Of a stretch of DNA of 64,000 nucleotides, positions 27,301 through 39,475 are shown piece by piece; position 1 is the first letter of the stretch; each line of letters opens with the position of its first letter. The stretch comes from Certhia americana. Its lineage: Eukaryota; Chordata; Aves; Passeriformes; Certhiidae. The notes below the pieces were generated by a model. That model was not told the DNA's origin. It was given only the letters and a program-made list of their open reading frames with translations, and searched no databases. The position numbers and the translations under genes were made by a program. The DNA is taken from contig CM031859.1 of NCBI GenBank assembly GCA_018697195.1, forward strand, positions 56,484,779 through 56,548,778, given 5' to 3'.

Positions 27301-30300
27301 AAAAATAGACAAAACATTGTAAAACTCATTATGTTCAAGGTAAAATTTTTATTCTTGGGAAATGTATACTTTTTGAATTGATCCCATATCAGCTGCTTTG
27401 GTGTTGCCAACCCATCAACCCAGCCTGTTACCAGTGTAAAACAAACAGTTCTACTGAATACTCAACCAGTTCTGGTCCTCCCACTCGGATATTCGGATTG
27501 GGGTAGGACCATGCTTATTGTGTGCTGCTCTCCTGGCATGGCCTTCCTGGTGGGTTTCCAGACATTGGTGCCCATCCATGTGAATGTGTGGCAAAGTTGT
27601 GATGAGACAGTAAGGGCCTCATGTCCTGGTTGGCATACAATGTCAGACGTACACTTTTGGAGCAGAGTTTTCTGGACAGAGTTTAGTTTACCCCAAATGG
27701 AATTTGTTTTTTGCACATCCCAGCTGCTCTGTAATCCAAGCCAATGAAGGAAATCATTTTAAAACCTCCCTACTGCTCTGAACAAAACCAGTAGCATGAA
27801 TACAGATTATTTTTATTAACCAATTTCCCACCCTATTCTAGCTAACTAACCTGTCACTAATTTGTCTCAGCCCTGGATCTGCTCTGACAAGACAAATAAT
27901 TTCTTATGAAAGGATGGACTTTCCAGCTCAAAGCTACCTCTGCTCTTATCAAAACATAATCAAAGGCAAAACCAGATATTTTGAATATAAGTGGATCATT
28001 CTTTCTCTTAAGAATACCCTTTAAAACTCAATCTGTCTTTAGTGGTTGAAGTTTAGTGCGTGTGACTGCAAGGCTTCTTGCACACAAAACAATTCACCTC
28101 TCTTGATCTAAAGAGGAGAAGAAACATTCTGCATTTAAGCAGCAACTTATTTCTGCATAGGTCAGGCACTACGACTTGCTTCTGCCTAAACAAAACTCAT
28201 AATGCATCTGATTCATGCTGGTAAGTTTTTGCTTTAGTATCATTTGTTGAATCCAGCCTAACTGGGATGGCTAACCCAGTACTGAGCTGTCATAGCAACC
28301 AGATCGTGTAATTTGTCCACGGTGCTTATCCACATTAATCTTAAAGCCCAGTTAGGCTGTTTTTCCTCTCATGGACAGGCTGATCTAGAGCTTCACTATT
28401 CTGCCAGTTGAGAGGCTTGTAATTTCCATAGTTAATTTATTTGCAGTGCCAGCTTTCTTTCCTTGTCCTAAATACCTTATAGGTATTGATGTTTATGCCT
28501 AATGTATTTATAGGGAATAATTATCTTTCCTCTCATCTTTGGTGTTTTTCAGTCTAAGTGAGTTGAATTTTTAGTTATCATTTGTTTAGTATACTCTTTA
28601 GCCCTCAGATCTTTATTGGATTCCAGCTGCCATTTCATCCCATATTTTATATTGTGAAATCGTTTTCCAATTCATTGCAGTTGGCCCTCACTCTTAACTA
28701 TGCTAACATAAAATAAACCCCCTTGCAAGTTATTTCTCAAGCCTTTTTTGGCTTGACTTATTGGGTTTTTTACATTCAGTCTGTCAGAGTTATATTTTGT
28801 CTTTTATTGTCCACATTAAGACAACAACTTCAGAGGTATTTTTTTGGAGGGCTGCATCAAATAATGTCTTATATTAATGTCTTAGCTGTTTTGGTTTTCC
28901 TTATGTTTGATCTGCATCACTCAGTGTATTCTGTGTACTACCTACAAATATTTTGCCTTTCTGTTTCTCTGTTTGGAAGTTCCTTAATTGCAGCTTCCTA
29001 ATTTCCTATTTTTTCCAATCAAGGAGAATTTTAAGGGATTTGTTGGCTTTGCTTTCTCCTGCATAAATGCTTTATTTAAGGGCTTTATGACTGCTCTTTG
29101 GTAGCAAAATTCTAAATTATGAGACCCTGTCAACTTAGTATTTGTTTATCTTGTGGGTTATGTGTTTATCTGCTCTCTGAAGCAATTAATAATGGCAAAA
29201 GGTATTATTTTGCAATCATGTACAAGTTTGATATTTACTTGATTGTATGGGACCATTTTCTGTCTGCTGGCATAGTTTGTCTCACCTCTGGCAAATACAT
29301 ATTTGCCAAATATGTATTCTGTATCGCCAAAATCATATTCTGTATACAGCTATGTGCTGTATAGCTACAGCATAGTTGGAGAAATCAGGATTAGTAAAAC
29401 TGTACTGTGTGTTCCCTTCCATGTTCTGTTCAGGGAATATATGTTTGAATTTCCTAGCTTTTTAAGAGTACCATCAGCGAGTCTTCCTTCTTCCCCTCTT
29501 CTCCTGCTCTGCTCAAAATAGTGTCATGCAGCTGAATATCTTCTGCTGGTAAGGACGTTTTCTGACAGTGGCATTTTATTCCTTGCTCTTCATTCTAAAT
29601 GTCTTCCTTAAGTTGTGTTGTATCATGCATCTCCTCTGCTATTTTCTTTTTAGTATGTTGTATTCTGAAATATGCCAGCTAAATATGCCCTAGTGACTTT
29701 ATCAATTGCTGGCAAGTTCCTAGACTAGCTTAGATATTTTTTTTTCCTGATACCCTCCAATCTGACAGTATCTTTCTCATTGGTGTGGTGACCAAGTGAC
29801 TGAATTTGATATGGGGATGGGGATTCTGCACATTTGAAGAACATGTAGTTAAAATAAATCCACCACCTTATTGCACTTACATGAAGGAAGAAGAAAAATG
29901 TGCTGGAAAAGCCAAAGCAGAAGTTCTGAGTGGTAGTGCTGCTTAGGTTTCTCACACCACTGTTTCTTGCAGTCTATCATGTTGTTCTCCCCTTATCTCT
30001 GCTCTTGGCATCTGATTGCTGTGAGGCTTTGTGAGACAGACCTTGGGAAACATCCCTGCTGCAGAGTTTGCCTTACAGATAATTCCCACACAATGACCAC
30101 AGTCGCGTTTTCAGAGCGTGTGTGACTGAAAATACCTGCTTTGACCGTCCTTGCTGGCTTGTTTTGTAGCACAGCCTACAGGAGCTCTCCAAATATTCTT
30201 GAAATATAGCTGGTTGAGGGAAGCAACTCTGCTTCAGTAGTTGATATCAGTCTGACATCAGCATGGCATAGGTTTCCCGTGGGTAATCATCTGTACAGTT

Positions 30301-33300
30301 CAAAAGTGCTGTTCATTTCTAGTGCGTATTCCCGGTAGGAGGTGTGTCAGTGATATGCAGAGGCAAATGTGACTCTTGCTATTCTGTTTCTCCCTGCTGA
30401 GCTGTATTACACCAGGATTAGTAAACTCTGTGGGCACAGGGTAACACTGACAGCTCCTTTGTTTGGCTGTCTGCTAGTGCTGAAAATCTTTGAGTCACTT
30501 CTCCTCAGGATGGAGTATTATGTCCAGCAAATGGCCTTCCTCCTCCCCACCCTCCCTACATGGTTTTATATTTAACTCTAATGGAAATTATGTTGTTTTC
30601 TTGAAGGAAGGTTATAAACCATTCCATGTTGTCTCTCTTGATTAAAAGCAGTGTTTTTGTATTTATTATTCCAAGTACTGTATTTTTCTGCAAATCTGAT
30701 TAGTAATGCTATTATTCTTGCACTCATAACCCACCTGAGGAAAATATGAACAAAACCTGTGAATTGCAATAGAGAATGCTTGGTTGCTGATTCTTCTCCA
30801 TTCATCATTGCATTTTTAAAGTATAGTAAGCAGTTTTATTTCATTTTATTATGTGGCAATTTGTTTTGTTTCATACTTCTATAATTGTTGGAATGATGTA
30901 TCATGTGTCTTACAGTAGGCAAAATATATTATATAATGCTATTGTTCTTATCAGCCAAAAATCTTAAATTAAGATTTATTCAGTGTATTTAAGAAGAATC
31001 ACTCTATACTTTTACATAATGTACTTATATAATGCTATTGGTTGATGTTATCTTGTCTCTAATTCTAAATTAAAACCTTAGTTTTTCTGAACCAGACCAG
31101 ACTTACTGAATGCTGTTGTGGGGTTTTTTTTGTGTTACTGTTATTAAGAATACCAGTTTCATTTAAAGAATTTTCTGATATCAAAAGTAGGATTTCTTTT
31201 GTTTTTTCCTAAATATTTTAGGGAACAGCCTTCCTTGCCTGAACTACTGCCTTATTTTTGTGTCCCTTTGTTTTAGTTATTAATTATTACTTAGATTAGT
31301 TATTAATTTATTAGAATTCCTTATCAGAATTCAAATTATTAGAAAATGCTGCCTTTATAGCTGTTTTCACTCTATGAATATATTGTCTGTGTATGTTTAA
31401 TCTTGCCATTATCATTTGACTATCTAAAATTTTATTATCCCAAAACTATTACTAAATTTATAATTTTTCACTTGTTCATCTTTTAAACCAAAGGTGAACT
31501 AAGTTTTAATTTTCCTTTTTTTTAATTTTTCTGAGCTCTCGTACTCTTGTGAATTATAGCTTTTCCCAAGAGCCAGTAAACTATGCTGAAAAAATTTTCA
31601 AATGTCAGTTATTATTTCTAGGCAAATATTTTCTTTTAATTGATTTTAATCCTTGTTGCTTTCATGCCCGTGAAACTATTTCTTTAAAATGAAAAAGGTT
31701 TTGTGTGTGTTCGTGTCTGTGTGCATATATGTGATTTAGCCTTGATGCAATTACAACTTCTTGCAGTTTAGTTGTTATCAATTGCATCCCTGTGATTGTA
31801 AACTTCTTTTGTTAAATTATTGTCACTTCTTCTTTTGTCAAATGCTATACTATTTCCTTAAGTTGGATCCAGCAGATTTTTTTTTAAAATCAGCTGTGGA
31901 AGATTTTTAGAGTATCCAAAGATTCTTTAACACTGAAAATTTAGAAGAAAGTGCCATGTGACAAGGATGGCTCACACTCTATATTTAGTTTTGTTCTAGT
32001 CTTCTGTTAAAGTCTTTTATTCTTTCTTTGGATATAATTTTTCTTGGATCTGTTATTTTTCTTTCTTCAGTTGCAAATTCCCATCTTTCAACATATATCA
32101 CTAACTTTATTTCTAGTGTGCTTCATATATTGAATAACATACTTAACATTAATAACATAAGAGCTTTTCTGGATCTACGCCCTAGTTTCTGCTGCCCTTC
32201 TTTTTTTATGACCACTTTCAGCTTGCGTTTTGCTTTCTTATCATTCATTCTTCTTTTAATATTGTTTCCCTGCCTTGTCTACACATCCCACAACTCTCCT
32301 GCAGTTTTCTTTGTTGACTGCTCTTTTCCCAGTCCTCCTTTTTCAGTCTTTTGTACCTCTACTCACATTTAATAGCTCTAAAGAATGATTTACATTATCA
32401 AGGTTACTATCCTTGACTCTGTGTTCATTTAGTGTCATATTAGTATCAAAACAGCCTACCTTGAGAAAGTATATATGTACCACTGAAATTATCAGGAGTG
32501 CAGTCATTAACACTCTTTCCCCCCACTTGTTTTTATTTCTTGTATAACTTCTGGATTACAGTATTGGAATTAAGTAAACTGTGACTGTGGTGACTGGTGA
32601 CATTTTTTCAGCCTGTTCCCTTTGCCTTCATGGAAGTTCTGATACTGTTGTCTTAGAAAAAGCAAAGTGGTGACATGAAGAAATACTAAAAATGAAATGA
32701 AGTGCTAACACAAAATACTTCCACTGTTCTGCATTGCCTGGCTTCATAGATACTTGCAAAATCATTGACATGGGAACTTGATGCCGTGAACCTTACCCTG
32801 TCTGGTAAATGAGACCATTGACATTACTTCCTATTCGATGAAAACTTACTTTGCTTCTATTCCTTTCTTCCTCTCACCTCGTAATAGGGCTGTTCTGTTC
32901 ATACTGAAATTACTGTTAAATTGGAAAAGCAAAATAACTCACCTCTAGAGTTGCCTTCTAACTTTGAAGCATATTAACCTGTTCTGGGTGCCCATGATTG
33001 ATAGTTTCAGCAATTTTCTTCATTATTGCTTGGCAGTTTGATTTTCCATTCTGTTGATGGTATGTCTTTGGAGGAGAAGGAACAACTTTCTTGTCTTAGT
33101 TGGCCCAGATGTGTCAGCCTGTGAGGAAACCTACCCTGTCTGTGTTACGTTTTGTGTTTGATCTGTGGGTCAATTTATAAGGTAATGTGAAGCCTAAAGA
33201 AGACACCTTGGTCTTTAAAATCCATCTTGGGGAAGGATTTCTTGGTCTAATGGCAAGCCCACAGAATGTTAACATAGAAAATGCTTATGAAGAATATTTG

Positions 33301-34359
33301 AAGTAATGTTGCTTGTCTTTGGAGCCTTTTTTGTCCTTGAAGCAGGGGAAATGAAGGAAGAATTCACCACTGGCTGAGCTGAGCTGCTCCCAGCGCTGCT
33401 GTAAAGATGCTCTGGTGGTATGTGCCATGGCTTGGCTCAGGCTGGAAGGCACATTCACCTCGTGCTGCTGCAAGATGTAATCCACTGGCTCCACAGGCTG
33501 AGCCATTGCCAGTTGTGTTTCCACACTACTTCCCTTCAAGAAAAAGTCACCTGGTTACCAGGCAGATGCCAGTTACCATTCGATGCATAGTTCAGAAGGA
33601 AACTATTTAGTCCCTTTGCTGGTGGACTTTCTACTGGCTGACAGTCACCATATTTTTTCCTCTTGCTTATTTCCTTATTGTTGTTATTTATTTTACTTTT
33701 TGCTCTTCCTCTTCTTTTGTTCAGGCCTTACCTTCTACACTGTCCCTCCCTGTTCCCTGTACCATCTCAGGTGGTGACAGTCCTGAGCAAGACTGCACTG
33801 TCTGTCCTGTGTGGTATCTCCCTGAATGTGTGCTGCTCCCTGATTCCTTCATGGGTAGCCCTTGTCCCTCTTGCTGACAGGGTCTGCTGAAGGCAGAGAA
33901 TGTTGAGAGTCTCCTCAGATCCTGCAGCTGCCAACTCTGTCACATCTGCAGGAAGGTTTGCCCATGTTGTCTTGAGATGGGAGGAGATGCATAACCAGAA
34001 CAGTGACATCTTCAGATGTTGCAGTAGTCTCTGATAATTTTCTCTGTGTTGAATGGTTTAGGAAACTTTGATTAATTTCATGGTTTGAAAATGGTTTGGT
34101 TGCAAGTGTTTTCAGAGAGTACAAAAGTCAAAAGCATAATTCAGATAAATTTGACAGCTTTCAATTTCTGCAGCTTTTTCTCACTTCAAAGTAAGTCAAA
34201 CTGCCATAAAATCTGTGAGGAAGAGGTGAATCACAAAGCTGCAGTTTTTGTAATTACCTTTGAAGTATTTTTTTTTTTCCTTTGGAGAGTTGTTGCTTCC
34301 TTTGAGTCTGAACAAATAACATGAAAAACTTAGGCTTCATTCTTTAATGAATATATTAA
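24351..34359. other. Non-coding interval without recognised genes
   Basis: Ten kilobases with no supportable gene or well-defined element. It contains a (TA)n microsatellite (25060-25084), a GC-richer block at 24480-24910 that I could not classify, and candidate conserved non-coding stretches at about 26410-26620 and 28250-28440. The T-rich plus strand at about 28550-29100 and 31950-32370 has the composition of very old antisense LINE sequence, but I could not align it to any landmark. Confidence 0.5.
25060..25084. repeat. (TA)n microsatellite
   Basis: About twelve uninterrupted TA units following a short T run. Simple dinucleotide repeat. Confidence 0.92.
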
Positions 34360-34365
34360 TGTGTA

Positions 34366-34418
<53 letters not shown>

Positions 34419-34480
34419 TATATATCTATACACATGCATATATTTGTGTGTGTGCATACATACACACACACATGCATATT
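34360..34480. repeat. Compound TA/CA/TG microsatellite
   Basis: A (TA)n block of about 35 bases (34371-34405) is flanked on the left by a short GTGTAGTGTG segment and on the right by (CA)n (about 34405-34417). Further TATATA, TGTGTGTG and CACACACA segments follow to about 34473. Almost the whole tract alternates purine and pyrimidine. The TG-rich left end and CA-rich right end are complementary, so it can fold as a hairpin around the TA core. Confidence 0.93.
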
Positions 34481-34569
34481 TAAATATTCTTGTCTGTAGT
34501 GATGATACCTTTAGTGCAAACTAATGTCACGTATCAAGAAGTTAATTTTAGAGAGATGCTACTTGTCTC

Positions 34570-34870
34570 TGTCATGGTTTGGGTGTGGTGCTCCCTCTGA
34601 GACTCTTCAAACCATGTGCTGCTTGTTCTCTTCCCCCTCTCTGTTCCTCATTTCAGGTTGGAGATGAGAATTGGGGATACAAAAGGTAAATATCACTGCT
34701 TGAGATAAGAAAAATTAACTGGAAACAGCAATGATTTAAGAAAGCAAACAGTAACAGCAACAATACTAATGACAGAGGGTACAAGTCCCAGAAGGAAGCC
34801 CTCTGTGTTTTAGCCAAGTCACCTCCTGGCTACTGCAAGAATTAACCCTGCCCTGGTTGGGACCAGGATA
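34570..34870 (-). mobile_element. Probable solo LTR of an endogenous retrovirus
   Basis: The block of about 301 bp has imperfect terminal inverted repeats: plus-strand TGTCATGGTTT at the left end, and TATCCTGGTCC when the right end is read on the minus strand (9 of 11 positions agree). On the minus strand it therefore begins TATCCTGGT (the canonical TG mutated to TA) and ends AACCATGACA, the pattern of the avian LTR class that starts TGTCCTGG and ends with GACA. Internally the minus strand carries a 'ttaattcttgcagtagcc' segment typical of such LTRs. No gag, pol or env sequence flanks it, so it is a solo LTR left by recombination. A target-site duplication is not convincing: the flanking 5-mers match at only three positions. 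A terminal-inverted-repeat DNA element is the main alternative. Confidence 0.55.
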
Positions 34871-37018
34871 AGCTCTTATTCCCCTGCCCTCCCCTCAACA
34901 TCTTTCCTTTCCGACTTGAAACTATATTTTTGTTTTGTTCTGAAAAGTATTGCTATACTCAAATTATGTTGTTTCTCAAATTGGCATTTAGTGTAGATTT
35001 CTGGGTGTGATTTTTCTTTTTTTTTTTGTTTTTTTTTTAGGTTATTAAAGGGCTTTCCTGCCACCTTTCAATAGAATTTTTCCTGCATATGAGTTAGGAA
35101 AATGGTAGACACTCATGCACACATAAGCTTTTTCGGATTATTCTCACATGGGTAGAGAAGAGGGTGTCGTCTTTTACCTGAATGGCTTTTAAAAAATTCC
35201 ATAATAGCTTGTTTCTTGTAAAGATAGCTGGAGGCTCAATTTTGTTAAATATTAGGACCTGAATTATTTAGAAAATCTGTCAAAAGAGACATATGATTTC
35301 TTTATATACTTCTTTCTTCTAAGTGAGCCTGCCACAACTGAAAAATTGTGAATAATGAATTAAATTGTAGGAGAGCACCAGGAGAACATCTGGTTTAGTT
35401 TCAACCAAAGACAATTACCCTTATAAATGGCAGTGGTTTATTAATTTCTGTGTATGAATATTAGTTTCATAATAGAAATATCCTTCAGACAGCAGGTGAA
35501 AACATTAAGGTCAGAAGCTTGCAAAAAAGGTGTAAATATTTAAGAAGCGATAATGAACAACTGGAAAAGATGTAATTCTCTAGAGATTTCCTATTAGACT
35601 ATCCCCTCAGACACAGCTGTCATTGTGCTAAGTTGTAGTTTATGGAATGGAGCAGTGTTTAGGAAGAAGATCAATTGTCTGACTGAAGTACAGGACTAGG
35701 ACATGAATTTTCCTGGATCCTTTTCATATGCTTAGGTGAAAAAGCTTTGCATAGCTCTTGTTCTCTATTGTTCTCTAGTTGTTCTTTACTACTCTTGACC
35801 CTTTGTCCCCACACTCTAATTCTGACTCTGCTGATAGCTGTGGGATTCCCAGGAGCCTTTCTTAGTGTGATTTCTTACTTAGATGACGTAGTGTCAGATG
35901 GCTGTGATATGAAATTTATTAATGAATATTGAAATATTTATTTAAATTTTCATGCTGGTATTGCTACAGTAATATGAAACCTTGTTTTAAGAGTATTACA
36001 CACCTGTTCTATTAATAGACACATCCTTGAATCTTTTAACATTATGTCTTCACTTTATTGTTGGCTTTAAAAGTCTGTCTACTTTTCAAAAGATTTCTCA
36101 TTCTTTGCAAAACAGCTTCTGGATCAATCTTCTCAGATTAAGGCATCCTGTGGACACCTTGTGAATTTTTTTATTTCAAGAGATTTTTGCTTGGCTTTTT
36201 TTTCCCTTCTCCTCTCTAGCCTGTTTGTTTGTCTGGGTACCCTTAGCAACATCTTTTACTAGTGGAAAAAAGCATAATGCTTTCTGTATTGTCACTGTGA
36301 TTGAATCAGAAACAGAATTTACTTGCAAAGAATTTTAGGGTTTTAATTTCACTCTTCCTATTATTGTCCTCATCCTGAATTTATTATCCATAATTTAGTA
36401 GTGTGTATTGAGGGAATCTACAGATTTCTAATCTTTTTTTTCCAATGCTGGTATTGCAACCTTACCTGGGACTAGGGAGAGGAATAGTCAGCTGTGTGTG
36501 GTAGGAGCTCTGGCTCTGGATTGGATAAAGAAAGTATTCCCATTTATATTTTGTATAGTTGCATATTATGGACTTCAATCTTCAGAGAAATCACTTTCCA
36601 GAGTTCCTGTGAAAATTCATTGTGTTCTGATTTTACTGCTGAGGAATTCTCTCTAAGAATCACAGTCTCATTTTTTGCATCAACTCCCTTAATTCTGGAG
36701 GCCAGGGGGTGCTATAGGTATGTGCATTATAATCTATGTAGGTTGAGTAGTAAATATGAAACCTGTTGTAATTTTTCATTTTGTTTCAGTTCTGAATTAT
36801 GAGTGTGCTTTTTCTTAAAGAATTATTTTAGTGGGGTGTGTATGTGTGCTTGTACTGATTTCTAGTACAACTTGTTCGTATATGCATCTTATCTGAGTGA
36901 GAAAATGCAAAAATGAGGCTCAGGGCTGGAAGTTTGGCTCTGACAGATGATGGACCTTATACAATAATAATATGATTTCTTTTCTTATGGAAGAAGAACA
37001 TTCAGCATGGAATGAAGG
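34871..37018. other. Non-coding interval without recognised genes
   Basis: AT-rich unique sequence with short T runs (for example around 35015-35040). There is no frame above about 100 codons and no recognised repeat. Confidence 0.6.
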
Positions 37019-37074
37019 GACCACCCCCTTGGTGGTCTCAGACACTAGTGTTGACAACAGAGGCAAAGAATGCA
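37019..37074 (-). repeat. Short CR1 ORF2 fragment
   Basis: On the minus strand this reads as the end of the CR1 ORF2 linker, with a phenylalanine-rich FASVVNTSV segment, then a TGA stop and DHQGGGP. It is nearly identical over about 50 bases to the matching part of the CR1 at 38863-38915, including the in-frame TGA. No further CR1 sequence was recognised on either side, so this is a very short remnant. Confidence 0.65.
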
Positions 37075-38454
37075 AATAAACCCCACATTTAAAAAATATG
37101 TGTAAATAAAATATATGTATACCTTTATGTGTGTTTTGATGTTCTTTTCACAGTTGGAAGATTTTGAAAAAATAATTTACTTTATCAAATCTTTACTATT
37201 TGAAAAGGAATTTTCTTACATTTAAATATTAGGCAAGGCGAAATTATTCAAACTATGTATTCTCAGAATCAATTAGTTAGTAAAACACCTGTTATTATTT
37301 TCCTCCAGCTCTAACCCTTCACATATGTAGGCAGTTAGGAAGTCTGTGAGCCCCATCAGTTTTTCATAAAGTAATAACATAGTATACATAAGTGTTCACA
37401 TAGCCTGAGTGCAAGGGAGATATCAGTAAGTTCACAAAGAGCATGTCATATCTGTTTTTGTTTGAGTGTTAGACACTTTGATGAATTAATAATTAATTAG
37501 CAAATGATTTATAGGTGGCAAGACCTAGGCCAAGCTTGATTTTTTTTTTCAAAACCCCACTTTCCCAAAAGTGGCTATTTGAGATTACAAAAATTAAATC
37601 CTAGTCCTCTGGGTTTTAAGCACCTTTTTATCATGATTTCCAGTTTCCTTTTCTAATATGCCACATTATTTTACTGACCGTTGAAATGCAATACAACTGA
37701 TTTGAAAAGGTGGTCATTAAAATAATAATTTCTTTATTTCCCACTGCTAACAGTTCAGGACTAGGTTTATATATCATTGCTGTCTTCAAGGCAGCTTATG
37801 AACATGTTCTGCAGACATATAATGCCTGCTAGCTTTGTGTGTGCACGTCTGTATGTATCTACCCAGAGTCTTACACAATTATTTTTTCTTCCCTGAGGGA
37901 TTTTTTCAGACTTGTATGTCTTTTTTTGTGCAGTTGAAAATCATTTCAGGTGTGAAGGAGTTTGAAGCTGACTTTGTGTTTAAAAAATAACGAAATAATA
38001 CAAATAAGAATTAGTTGCTAATACCTGTTTAAAAAGGAGTGGACTACAGCCAAAAAGGCTATGGTTTATGAATGTTGACATTGCATGAAAATAAGTAAGG
38101 CAGTGATTTCACCTTACAAACAGTCTATTAGCAATGTTGACTTGAGAGGTTCCAGCTGTCCTGCTGGTGATTGTCACAGAGTTACTGTCACCCTTCTATC
38201 GATCAGACTTGCTGGCTGTTGAACTGTACTGTAATCTAGATCAGGGAACAGATCTAAAAAAAACTTAGTAAATGTGAGAGCTGTGTGTATGTGTGCATTT
38301 TATTCTTGGATCAGAAAACCATGCAACCTGCCAGCAGTACTTCTGATCCCACTGAAGTAGTGGCTTAGGAAGGAACTACCGGAAAATGGAAGGCCGAGAA
38401 CCCTGTAAGTCAGAGAATAAGCAATTTAGAAAGGAAATATATTATCAAAATTCC
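37075..38454. other. Non-coding interval between two related CR1 fragments
   Basis: AT-rich unique-looking sequence with no supported gene or repeat. If the fragments at 37019-37074 and 38863-38915 came from one element or a local duplication, this interval would be part of that event, but I see no homology across it. Confidence 0.55.
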
Positions 38455-39475
38455 TCCTCTTTTGCTCCCATTGAAGATCATGTTCCCAAGAGCATTGTCC
38501 AAATACTTCATGAACTCTGTCAGGCTGGTGCTATGACCACTTTCCTGGGCAGCCTGTTCCAGTGCTCAATCACCCTCTGAGTGAAAAACCTTTTTCTGAT
38601 ATCCAACCTAAACCTCCCCTGGCACAACTTCAGGCCATTCCCTTGGGACCCATCACTGGTCATCAGAGAGAAGAGACCAGTGCCTCCTCTTCCTCTTCCC
38701 CTCCCATGGAAGCTGTAACTGTAATGGGGTCTCCTCCAGGCTGAACCCACTAAATGACCCGAGCTGGCTTCTCCTCAAGGCCTTCACCAGCTGGACCCAC
38801 TTCCAGGGTTGACCAGGAGTTGATAAATCTCACAGTAATGGTCCTCCAGCTCAGGACACTGAGACCACTCCTTGGTGGTCTCAGTCATTGATGTTGACAA
38901 CAGAGGAAAAGAATGTGTGAAACATCTCTACATTGGCCCTGTTTGTGAGGTGACCATGTGAGCATGACCTCCTGTAACAGGTCAGTTTTTTTACACTGCC
39001 TGTTGCCATTAATATATTTGAAAGCATGCTTTTTATTGCCCCCACAGTTCTGTTCAGATGAGCTTTGGTGGCATGAATTTCTTCATTACAGTGGCAGGCA
39101 CCATCTTTGTATTCTTCCCATGTCACCTGATCTTGCTTCCACTGGGCATACACATTCTTTTTTGTCCTTATTTTCAGGAAAAGATTGCTGTTTAGCCAAG
39201 CTGGCCTTCTGCCCTCACCTGCTTGAATTCTTACATTTGGGAATTGGCTGCTCCTGTGTCCTTAGGAGGTGATGGTTAAAATGTGACCAGAACTGATGGA
39301 CTACAGCACCTGCAAAAAAAGCTTTTCCAGGGGCTCATCCCACCAGGTTTCACTTATACCACTGATGTCAAATCTTTGGGACTGGGCCAAAGCCTCAGCT
39401 ACTCTTGTTTATTCTTCCTGCTGCCTGCACCAGTGTAGAAACACTTCAGGTGTGGTACTTGGTAGCCAACAATTC
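38455..39475 (-). repeat. Internally deleted CR1 LINE (EN start, linker, ORF2 C-terminus)
   Basis: Reading on the minus strand from the 5' side, three CR1 ORF2 blocks occur in the correct order. Block A (about 39465-39300) is the start of the endonuclease domain: LKCFYTGAGSRKNKQE, then a frameshifted counterpart of the ETWWD region. Block B (about 39275-38810) is the endonuclease-RT linker: a degraded HHLLRTQE, the WKQDQVTWEEYKD motif, and FFSSVVNIND, followed by a TGA and a short stretch of the early RT-side sequence (DHYCEIYQLLVN). Block C (about 38805-38455) is the ORF2 C-terminus, with [17 protein letters not shown] followed by [15 protein letters not shown]. The endonuclease catalytic core (between A and B) and the RT, including the YXDD region (between B and C), are missing, as is the usual terminal tail. 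It cannot have retrotransposed in this form. CR1 ORF2 normally encodes an endonuclease plus reverse transcriptase acting on its own 3' end. Two later deletions within one old copy, or adjacent separate insertions, could both explain the layout. Confidence 0.85.

Noticed and set aside
28550..32370. T-rich stretches resembling antisense LINE sequence
   Set aside because: I tried to place CR1 endonuclease, RT and 3' blocks on the minus strand and found none in order. Composition alone is not enough to call an element.
38520..38750. 76-codon minus-strand frame with a well-preserved protein-like sequence
   Set aside because: It is the C-terminal piece of CR1 ORF2, not a host gene. It is described within the CR1 feature.
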